This document shows, in pieces, positions 1-5,089 of a stretch of 5,089 nt of DNA. A program made the position numbers and the translations under genes. Under the pieces are notes generated by a model, which ran no database searches, was not told where the DNA came from, and saw nothing but the letters and a program-made list of their open reading frames with translations. Within the stretch, counting starts at the first letter, position 1, and every line of letters starts with the position of its first letter. Location of the stretch: NCBI GenBank assembly GCA_020425885.1, contig JAGQRA010000228.1, positions 1-5,089 of the forward strand, written 5' to 3'. Source of the stretch: Planctomycetota bacterium. GTDB lineage: Bacteria; Planctomycetota; UBA1135; UBA2386.

Positions 1-540
1 CGCGCGGCAGGACCGTGCCTGCGCTGCCTGTGGCCGGAGACGCCGGGTGCCGGCGAGGCCGCGACCTGCGAGACCGCCGGCATACTGACGCCGACCATCG
101 CCGCGGTCACCGCCTTCCAGACCGCCGAAGCGCTCAAGGTTCTGACCGGCGCTTCGACCACGGCCGGTGTGTTCACGTGCGATGTCTGGTCGGGCAGCTA
201 TGGCCTGCTCGGCGTGGCCGCCCACCCGTCGCCCGATTGTCCGGTCTGTCAGGGCGCCGCCTACCCGGCCCTCGAGGCGCCGCCGCCATCGGCGGTCACG
301 CTGTGCGGGCGCGATGCCGTTCAGGTCGATCCGCCGCGCCGGGTGCCGCTCGATCTCGACGCATTGGCGACCCGGCTCGGCGATGCGGTCTCGGACCTGC
401 AGCGAACGCCGCACCTGTTGCGGTTCACGGCGGCCGGCTGTCGAGTCAGCGTGTTCCCCGGCGGCCGCGCGCTGATGTTCGGCATCCGCGACCCGCTCCG
501 GGCCCGGGCGCTCTACGATCGTTGGGTCGGCGCCGTCTGA
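1..540 (+). CDS. ThiF/MoeB/HesA-family E1-like adenylyltransferase, C-terminal part (5' end outside window)
   Basis: The reading frame is open from base 1 to a TGA at 538-540, giving 179 residues of what is usually a protein of about 340-380. Members of this family adenylate the C-terminal glycine of small sulfur carriers such as ThiS or MoaD in the cytoplasm, before sulfur transfer for thiamine, molybdopterin or related cofactors. Numbering from the first visible codon, C6-x-x-C9 and C80-P-V-C83 form the four-cysteine zinc site. C23 in ATCETAGILTP sits where MoeB and ThiF carry their catalytic cysteine, followed by the typical helix TAFQTAEALKVLTG (37-50). The nucleotide-binding glycine loop is upstream, out of view. 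Residues about 97-179 form an extra domain (LCGRDAVQV 101-109, LLRF 139-142, VFPGGRALMFGIRDP 151-165, ARALYDRWVG 168-177), seen on many HesA/ThiF-like proteins in place of a rhodanese domain. The carrier partner, hence MoeB, ThiF or another role, cannot be decided. Probably co-transcribed with the desulfurase 15 bases downstream. Confidence 0.9.
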   Translation, partial: RAAGPCLRCLWPETPGAGEAATCETAGILTPTIAAVTAFQTAEALKVLTGASTTAGVFTCDVWSGSYGLLGVAAHPSPDCPVCQGAAYPALEAPPPSAVTLCGRDAVQVDPPRRVPLDLDALATRLGDAVSDLQRTPHLLRFTAAGCRVSVFPGGRALMFGIRDPLRARALYDRWVGAV

Positions 541-555
541 GTCGCCCTGGCAACG

Positions 556-1671
556 ATGATCTACCTCGACCACGCGGCGACGAGTTTCCCGAAGCCCCCC
601 CCCGTGCTGGCGAGCGTTTGCCATTGGTACGAACACCTCGGTGTCGGCGCCGATCGCGGTGACTCCGGTCGATGCCTCGAGGTGCGGCACGGGGTCGATC
701 GCTTGCGAACGCGCATCGGCCAGGCGTGCGGCATGCCCGCCGAGCGGGTCGCCTTCGTCTCCGGCGCGACCGAGGCGCTCAATCTCGCTCTGCGCGCGGT
801 GCTGCGCCCTGGCGACCGCGTGCTCACCACCGCGTTCGAACACAGCTCGGTGGCCCGGCCGCTCCGCGCCCTCGAGCAGGGGCTCGAGCTGGCCATCGAG
901 GTGCTGGCGCCGAGCGCCGATGGCGGGCTGGCCGTGGCCGACGTCGAAGACGCGCTGCAGCGCCTGCGCCCGCGCCTGTTCGTGTTCACCCACGCCAGCA
1001 ATGTCACCGGCGCCATGTTCGACGCTGCCGCTTTCTGCGAGCTGGCGCGACGTCACGGCGCGCTGAGCCTGGTCGATGCCAGCCAGACCGCCGGCTTCCA
1101 CGACATCGACGTCGGCGCCGACCTCATCGCCGCGAGTTGCCACAAGTCGATGCTGTCGCCTCCCGGCGTCGGCTTCCTCGCCGCCGCCGCGGCGATCGAT
1201 CTCGCATCGCAGAAGCAGGGCGGCACCGGTGGCAGCGTCGCCCTCGATCGACATCCCGAGCAATGGCCGCAGCTGTTCGAGGCCGGCACTCCCAACACCC
1301 CGGCGCTGCTCGGCTGCCTCGCGGCGCTCGACTGGATCGAGGCCGAGGGTCGCGACCGGCTCGCGGCCCGCTGCCTGCAGCGAACCGGAGAACTGGAGGA
1401 TCGCCTCGCCGGCTCGGCCGCAGTGCGCCTGATCCGGCCGCCGCCCGGTCCGCGGACGGCGGTGACCTCGCTGCTGCCGCTCGCCTTCGATCCGGCCGAG
1501 CTCGGCGCCGTCCTCGATGCCGCCGATGTCCATGTCCGCAGCGGGTTCCATTGCGCACCATGGATCCACCACCACCTCGGCACCGGCGCCGCCGGCACCG
1601 TCCGACTGAGTCCCGGGCCGATGATCAGCGCAGCCGATATCGAAACGGCAGCGGCGGTCGTCGCGTCGTGA
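556..1671 (+). CDS. Cysteine desulfurase family PLP enzyme (aminotransferase class V, EF2568-like)
   Basis: A complete 371-residue enzyme of the NifS/SufS superfamily. It should convert L-cysteine to alanine while loading sulfur on an active-site cysteine as a persulfide. It starts with the family signature IYLDHAATSFPKP (2-14), which fixes the ATG at 556. No convincing Shine-Dalgarno is present, so translation may be coupled to the adenylyltransferase ending 15 bases upstream. Visible active-site elements are H96 in FEHSSVARP (stacks on the PLP ring), THASNVTG (145-152), D174 and Q177 in VDASQTAG, K197 in SCHKSM (Schiff-base lysine), GGTGG (222-226), EAGTPNTP (242-249), C333 in VRSGFHCAP (persulfide cysteine) and R350 in VRLSPG (substrate carboxylate). 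The short spacing of the cysteine loop and the GTPNTP motif fit the EF2568-like subfamily better than housekeeping IscS. Paired with an E1-like protein, it probably supplies sulfur to an adenylated carrier, but this is inference. Its last 47 bases overlap the end of the opposing gene. Confidence 0.93.
   Translation: MIYLDHAATSFPKPPPVLASVCHWYEHLGVGADRGDSGRCLEVRHGVDRLRTRIGQACGMPAERVAFVSGATEALNLALRAVLRPGDRVLTTAFEHSSVARPLRALEQGLELAIEVLAPSADGGLAVADVEDALQRLRPRLFVFTHASNVTGAMFDAAAFCELARRHGALSLVDASQTAGFHDIDVGADLIAASCHKSMLSPPGVGFLAAAAAIDLASQKQGGTGGSVALDRHPEQWPQLFEAGTPNTPALLGCLAALDWIEAEGRDRLAARCLQRTGELEDRLAGSAAVRLIRPPPGPRTAVTSLLPLAFDPAELGAVLDAADVHVRSGFHCAPWIHHHLGTGAAGTVRLSPGPMISAADIETAAAVVAS
595..603 (+). 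repeat. Nine-cytosine homopolymer in the desulfurase coding start
   Basis: An uninterrupted run of nine C encodes P14-P15-P16 in frame, just after SFPK. The family often has PKPP here, so the protein sequence itself is normal. A slip of one base would shift the frame after 16 residues and abolish the enzyme. The run could be a phase-variable site, a sequencing weak point, or simple composition bias. Confidence 0.9.
1625..1671. other. Tail-to-tail coding overlap of convergent genes
   Basis: The plus-strand desulfurase stops with TGA at 1669-1671, and the minus-strand gene stops with TGA read from 1627 to 1625. The last 15 codons plus stop of each protein are therefore encoded on opposite strands of the same 47 bp. 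There is no intergenic space for a dedicated terminator, and I see no clear hairpin followed by a T run on either strand nearby, so each transcript probably reads into the other gene. Confidence 0.85.
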
Positions 1672-3205
1672 CGAAGTCGTAGTAGGCGACCGCGATCTCG
1701 AAGAAGGCGCTGCTGTCGATTCCCTTCGGCCGGTAGCGCTGCTCGACGCTGACATGCGACCGGTACTTGCCCCCGGGGTTGCTGCCGACCAGCAGCAGGT
1801 CGCGCACCAGCAACTGTTCGGCCTCGAGCAGGCCGATGCCGGGGTGACTGCCCCAGCGCCATAGCGTCTCCTCCAGCACGCGGCGGCCGACATCGCGCGG
1901 CAGGCGATCGTCGGCCGCCAGTTCGAGCAGTGCGGTCAGGGCCGGATCCTCGCAGCGCTCCGCGACCGCATGCTGCCCCAGCGCCCAACGCACGAGCTGC
2001 CACTCGGGCACGCGCGGCAGGGCCACATCGGCGAAGCCGCCCTTGGCGCCGCTGCCGCCTGCTTCTGGTCCCTGCCGCGAGCCGAGGATCATCCACGCCA
2101 GCGCGACCGCGATGTGTTGCCGGGTGACTTCGTTGCCGCCCCAGTCCTCGCGTTCGGCGATCACGTCGCCGATGTCACGCGAGAGCACGTAGCTCACGGC
2201 GAGCCGGTAGGGCTCCTCGTCCCCTGGCTGCTTCGCCGCCTCGAGCCAACGCCGCACGCGGCGGGCCGCGGCCTGATCAGGCGCCATCTGGCGCAACAGC
2301 TTGAGATCGGGTCGGGTGTCTTCGGTGCGGACATCGCCGGCCATGGCCCGGAACCGGACCGCGATCTCCCTCGCATCCGGGTACTTGCCGCTACGGAGTT
2401 CGGCGACCTGCCGGGCACGCTGTAGCAGGGTGGCGTCGGGTTGACCGCCGTCCAGGATCTGCCGGCAACCTGCAAGCAGGGCACCGCGCCAGAACATCTC
2501 ATCGTCGCGTTCGATATCGCGAAGATCCCACAACCGGCCGATGACGCTGCTCTGGAGCGGCAACCCGGCAAACGCCGAAGCGGCGGCCAGCCCGATCTCA
2601 CCGCCAACCACCGGCGCTGCTCCGGCCGCCACCCCGGGCATCCGCGCCGCGGCCAGACGGACCGCGATCGCCAGGATCTTCTCGGGGGAGCGCGCCGGCC
2701 CGAGACCATGGGACCAGAAGTCGGCGACCGGGCGCTCCCGCGGCGGGCCGAGCGCGATCGCCAAGGCCACCATCGTCCGCTCCTCCTTGATGGCCTTCTG
2801 CTGACCCAGCCACTTGAACAGGTGCTCGTCGAGGCTCGGTCCGGCAGCGAGCATCGCGGCGGCGAGCACCGCGGTGCGCGGGACGACGTTGGCGGTCTCG
2901 GCCGAGAGCATCTCCCACAACAGCGGCACGGCTGGCCGGCCGACGTTCTGGGCGATGGTGAATCCGGCGGTGTAGTTGCGGGTCGTCTCGGTGGCCAGAA
3001 GTCGCTCGAACAGGCCATGGAAGGGCTCATCCCGCCCGGCCAGCCAACCCGGGACCCCGGCGGCATCGGCAGTTGGCAACTGGCAGCGAACCGATTGAAC
3101 ACAGAGCAGCAGAGCGCCGATAACCGCGGTGACTCCGATCACTTCGGTTCTGACCGGACCGGGCCGACATCGGCGCGCTCGTTCCGGCCTGGTCTCCGTC
3201 GGCAT
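1625..3205 (-). CDS. Hypothetical exported, helix-rich protein (HEAT-like character)
   Basis: I do not recognise this 526-residue protein. The chosen ATG (3205) has an AGGTG Shine-Dalgarno six bases upstream and avoids overlap with the divergent gene; the frame stays open upstream to a TTG at 3247. The N-terminus is basic (R6, R9, R11, R12, R14, R19), followed by a hydrophobic stretch at 22-36 (VIGVTAVIGALLLCV). This suits a signal peptide or signal anchor, with possible cleavage near C41 or A48. VRC at 39-41 is a poor lipobox, so a lipoprotein is unlikely. The rest is alanine- and leucine-rich and looks almost wholly helical. Segments such as FTIAQNVGRPAVPLLWEML (82-100) and the following pair of helices resemble HEAT-type repeats, but periodicity is loose and the assignment is weak. 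A tract near the middle of the C-terminal half (GSRQGPEAGGSGAKGG) looks like a flexible loop. The tail is basic and proline-containing (TTRRPPLPFRYRLR). No catalytic motif is seen. Coding support comes from length, GC-biased third positions and the coherent signal sequence. Confidence 0.75.
   Translation of the reverse strand: MPTETRPERARRCRPGPVRTEVIGVTAVIGALLLCVQSVRCQLPTADAAGVPGWLAGRDEPFHGLFERLLATETTRNYTAGFTIAQNVGRPAVPLLWEMLSAETANVVPRTAVLAAAMLAAGPSLDEHLFKWLGQQKAIKEERTMVALAIALGPPRERPVADFWSHGLGPARSPEKILAIAVRLAAARMPGVAAGAAPVVGGEIGLAAASAFAGLPLQSSVIGRLWDLRDIERDDEMFWRGALLAGCRQILDGGQPDATLLQRARQVAELRSGKYPDAREIAVRFRAMAGDVRTEDTRPDLKLLRQMAPDQAAARRVRRWLEAAKQPGDEEPYRLAVSYVLSRDIGDVIAEREDWGGNEVTRQHIAVALAWMILGSRQGPEAGGSGAKGGFADVALPRVPEWQLVRWALGQHAVAERCEDPALTALLELAADDRLPRDVGRRVLEETLWRWGSHPGIGLLEAEQLLVRDLLLVGSNPGGKYRSHVSVEQRYRPKGIDSSAFFEIAVAYYDFVTTRRPPLPFRYRLR
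3070..3082. promoter_or_regulatory. Perfect 13-bp inverted repeat, possible operator
   Basis: CAGTTG-G-CAACTG is a palindrome with six-base arms and a one-base centre. It lies 12 bases before a possible -35 element for the divergent plus-strand gene, and inside the signal-peptide codons of the minus-strand gene. Its position and its unusually low G+C for this window make it a candidate protein-binding site. A chance coding palindrome is equally possible. Confidence 0.25.
3095..3124 (+). promoter_or_regulatory. Possible sigma-70-type promoter for the DUF4388 gene
   Basis: TTGAAC (3095-3100) and GATAAC (3119-3124) are separated by 18 bases. Each matches the consensus hexamer at four of six positions, in a comparatively AT-rich patch of a GC-rich region. 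Transcription would begin near 3131, giving a leader of roughly 90 bases before the ATG at 3219 and lying antisense to the start of the minus-strand gene. Promoter rules of the host are unknown, so this is tentative. Confidence 0.25.
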
Positions 3206-3211
3206 CGCCCG

Positions 3212-3216
3212 CACCT
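3212..3216 (-). promoter_or_regulatory. Shine-Dalgarno AGGTG deciding the minus-strand start
   Basis: Read on the minus strand, AGGTG at 3216-3212 is followed by a six-base spacer and then ATG at 3205. AGGTG pairs with the CACCT of the 16S rRNA tail. The upstream alternatives (ATG at 3220 and 3238, TTG at 3247) have no comparable site, so the 3205 start is preferred. The site falls in the 13-bp gap between the two divergent genes. Confidence 0.55.
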
Positions 3217-3218
3217 GC

Positions 3219-5089
3219 ATGACTTCATCTGGGAACATACTGGACAACGAAGAGGTCGAGTTCCTGCTGAGCAGTGCACTCGACGACGGCGCCGGTGGCG
3301 ACGACGACGCGACGCCCGAACAGGCCGTGACGATGCGGGGAGATCTCGATCAGATCAACCTGTCCGACATCTTCCAGACGCTGTCCATGACCAAGATGGA
3401 GGGTGTGCTCCGCGTACACAACCCCCTCGAGCAACGCCAGGTCTTCTGCCGCGACGGCTACATTCGCATCCTGGTGCCGACGCGGGTGATCCATCGCCGC
3501 ATCGGACAACGCCTGGTTCACTGCGGACTGATCACCGGCAATCAGCTGCGATCGGCCCTGATGCGCCAGCGCAAACAGCGCCTGCCGTTGGGCCAACTGC
3601 TCGTCGACGATGGCCTGCTGACGGCCGAGGCGATCGACGACATCGCCAGCACGCAGGTCGCCGAGGATCTGTTCGAGCTCTTCACCTGGCGACATGGCAC
3701 CTTCGAGTTCTACAAGGGCCCCGTCGAGGACCCGGCGCTGCGGTCGAAGTTCGATGACTGCCACGAGTTCGAGGTCAGCGGGCTCCTGCTCGAGGTGGCC
3801 CGTCGTTCGGACGAATGGGAGAGCGTCCTCGACACCATCCATGGCCTCGATGAGGTTCCGGCCCGCACCGAGGTCGAAACACCGACCGAGCTGACGGAGA
3901 TCCATGCCGCGGTGCTCGCCGAAGTCGATGGCGCCACGACCTACCGGCAGCTGGCGAGCAGGACCCCGCACGGGGTGTTCGAGGTGGCGAGGGCAGCCCG
4001 CGACCTGGTCCGGAACGGGTTCCTGGAGAACATCGGTCAGGATGAGATGGTCGCCGTCGCCCGCGGTCTGGCTGACACCGGCAGCCAGAAGCAGGCGGTC
4101 ATGCTGCTGCAGACCCTGCGCGATCGACCTGGCGAGTGCGAGCTCGAAACCGTGCGCGGCATCGCGGCGGTGCTCGACAAGTGTGGCGAGCGCCGCCTCG
4201 CCGGACTCACACTGCTCGAGTACGCACAGCAGAACGATGAGTCAGAGATCGCCCTGACCCTGGCGCGCGACGCCTGCACGTACGCGCCCCGTGACCCCGA
4301 GACGTTGAGCTTCCTGCGCACGACCCTGCTGGTGCACTCAGCGGCCGACTCGGCCGAGCTCGCTCAGTGCACCCAGGACCTGCTCGACGCCCTGCTCGAG
4401 TGCGATCGCCTCGATACCGCCCTCGAGATCGCGACCAACGCGCGCGCCACCGGGTCGGCCACCGCCGAGATCGTGCTGCGCGAGGCGCGTATCCGGCAAC
4501 GCAACCGCGATGCCAACGGTGCCATCGCGGTCCTCGAGGAGCTGGCCCAGTCGCTTCGCACCCAGGGCCAGAAGGAGCGGCTCAAGGAGGTCTACGAGAC
4601 GATCCTCAAGATCGACCGCTCGCGCAGCGACATCCGCAAGCTGCTGCTGAAGACGAGGCGGTCCAAGGGTGCCAGGATGGTCCGACTGGCGATCACGCTC
4701 GCCACCGCGGGATTGCTCGGGACCATCGGGTTCTCGTACTGGCAACAGCAGCAGGCCGAGGTCGATGCCGCAACCGCCGCGCAGGAGATCTCCGACCTGC
4801 TCGGGTCAGGGGATCGCCTGGCGGCGCGCGAGCGTCTCGAGTTCTGGTCGGGCGTGCTGGGCCTCGGCGAGACCACGGCCGACCTTCGACGGCAGATCGA
4901 CTTCGCCGACGCGGCCGAGATGCAGCGTCGCGCGAGGCTGCTGCAGAAGCAGATGGTGGAGCGCCTCGCGGCCGCGTGGGAGCTCCTCCGCAAAGGCGAT
5001 CTCAATGCCGCGTTCGCCATCTACACCGAGGTGCGCGCCAGCCGCGAACTGCGGACCGATGCCGACGAGAGCCTGGCGACGCGGCTGGA
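3219..5089 (+). CDS. DUF4388/PATAN-domain protein with MshEN-like insert and one transmembrane helix (3' end outside window)
   Basis: The frame is open from ATG 3219 to the window edge, giving 623 residues without a stop. Residues 6-23 (NILDNEEVEFLLSSALDD) resemble the FliM N-terminal peptide and are followed by an acidic linker. Residues about 40-167 are a DUF4388 (PatA N-terminal, PATAN) domain: GDLDQINLSDIFQTLSMTKM (41-60), GVLRV (62-66), FCRDGYI (76-82) and, after an insert, VAEDLFELFTWRHGTFEFYKG (147-167). The insert (94-146) is a double motif matching MshEN. Residues about 227-272 (VLAEVDGATTYRQLA, VRNGFLENI) look like the winged-helix segment often following DUF4388. Residues about 276-475 are TPR-like helices. 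Basic residues (KTRRSK, 478-483) precede a transmembrane helix at about 487-507, so the N-terminal part should be cytoplasmic. The visible tail after it is helical, possibly coiled-coil or TPR. No enzyme motif is seen. Likely a signalling scaffold; partners unknown. The ATG is the only good start preserving the N-terminal peptide, although no Shine-Dalgarno precedes it. Confidence 0.87.
   Translation, partial: MTSSGNILDNEEVEFLLSSALDDGAGGDDDATPEQAVTMRGDLDQINLSDIFQTLSMTKMEGVLRVHNPLEQRQVFCRDGYIRILVPTRVIHRRIGQRLVHCGLITGNQLRSALMRQRKQRLPLGQLLVDDGLLTAEAIDDIASTQVAEDLFELFTWRHGTFEFYKGPVEDPALRSKFDDCHEFEVSGLLLEVARRSDEWESVLDTIHGLDEVPARTEVETPTELTEIHAAVLAEVDGATTYRQLASRTPHGVFEVARAARDLVRNGFLENIGQDEMVAVARGLADTGSQKQAVMLLQTLRDRPGECELETVRGIAAVLDKCGERRLAGLTLLEYAQQNDESEIALTLARDACTYAPRDPETLSFLRTTLLVHSAADSAELAQCTQDLLDALLECDRLDTALEIATNARATGSATAEIVLREARIRQRNRDANGAIAVLEELAQSLRTQGQKERLKEVYETILKIDRSRSDIRKLLLKTRRSKGARMVRLAITLATAGLLGTIGFSYWQQQQAEVDAATAAQEISDLLGSGDRLAARERLEFWSGVLGLGETTADLRRQIDFADAAEMQRRARLLQKQMVERLAAAWELLRKGDLNAAFAIYTEVRASRELRTDADESLATRL
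3498..3656 (+). other. MshEN-like tandem 24-residue motif within the DUF4388 gene
   Basis: Residues 94-117 fit the MshEN consensus RLGxx(L/V/I)(L/V/I)xxG(L/V/I)(L/V/I)xxxxLxxxLxxQ: R94, I95, G96, L99, V100, G103, L104, I105, L110, L114, Q117. After a spacer of exactly five residues (118-122) a second copy runs 123-146: P123, L124, G125, L128, V129, G132, L133, L134, I139, Q146. The second copy has P instead of R first, I139 for the first spaced L, and A143 for the next. PATAN domains are described as carrying an alpha-helical insertion, which this segment would be. Confidence 0.7.

Noticed and set aside
672..1682. A 336-codon open frame within the desulfurase gene
   Set aside because: It is a +2 shadow of the desulfurase, with an arginine-rich, low-complexity product and no family motifs.
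1053..2096. A 347-codon minus-strand open frame spanning the convergent junction
   Set aside because: It overlaps two well supported genes in other frames and its translation is low-complexity.
3083..3091. Lipoprotein cysteine (SVRC) after the hydrophobic segment of the exported protein
   Set aside because: Arginine occupies the position before the cysteine, where small residues are required, so it is a poor lipobox.
3206..3247. Longer N-terminus for the minus-strand gene (starts at 3220, 3238 or TTG 3247)
   Set aside because: These starts lack a good Shine-Dalgarno and overlap the divergent gene; the extra residues come before the basic region of the signal peptide.
2441..3757. A 438-codon open frame on the plus strand
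   Set aside because: It lies antisense to the exported-protein gene and then out of frame within the DUF4388 gene. Its product is Arg/Gly/His/Pro-rich without domains, as expected for a shadow in GC-rich DNA.
3225..3971. A 248-codon minus-strand open frame opposite the DUF4388 domain
   Set aside because: The plus strand encodes recognisable DUF4388 and MshEN-like motifs over the same bases, whereas this product shows no motif.
1..5089. CRISPR array, transposon ends, tRNA or rRNA genes
   Set aside because: No spaced direct repeats, transposase-like protein, terminal inverted repeats or cloverleaf-type sequence was found.

Overview
The window is very G+C-rich and densely coding, with strong G/C preference at third codon positions. 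The gene content points to an environmental Gram-negative-type bacterium: a ThiF/HesA-type protein with a C-terminal extension, an EF2568-like cysteine desulfurase, a secreted alpha-helical orphan, and a DUF4388/PATAN protein with a transmembrane segment. I would guess Planctomycetota first and Myxococcota or another deltaproteobacterial-type lineage second. This rests on domain style only and is weak. There are no tRNA or rRNA genes, CRISPR arrays, insertion sequences or phage genes visible.

Layout. Positions 1-540 (+) hold the C-terminal half of a ThiF/MoeB/HesA-family E1-like adenylyltransferase. Its zinc cysteines and likely catalytic cysteine are in view, and its N-terminal half lies outside the window. 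Fifteen bases later a complete cysteine desulfurase-family PLP enzyme (556-1671, +) follows, and the two probably form a sulfur-transfer operon. Facing it tail to tail, with a 47-bp coding overlap, is a long minus-strand gene (1625-3205) for an unrecognised exported, helix-rich protein. Only 13 bp from its chosen start, a divergent plus-strand gene begins at 3219 and runs off the right edge. It encodes a DUF4388/PATAN protein with an inserted MshEN-like double motif, a winged-helix-like segment, a helical-repeat region, one transmembrane helix and a trailing helical domain.

How they fit together. The first two genes suggest activation of a small ubiquitin-like sulfur carrier (ThiS/MoaD type) by adenylation, with sulfur drawn from cysteine. 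The carrier gene is not in view. The divergent pair could share a control region because their starts almost touch, but any promoters must lie inside the neighbouring coding sequence. The DUF4388 protein looks like a membrane-anchored cytoplasmic signalling or scaffold protein. Its MshEN-like repeat, which in secretion and pilus ATPases binds cyclic di-GMP, and its FliM-like N-terminal peptide are the most interesting things here.
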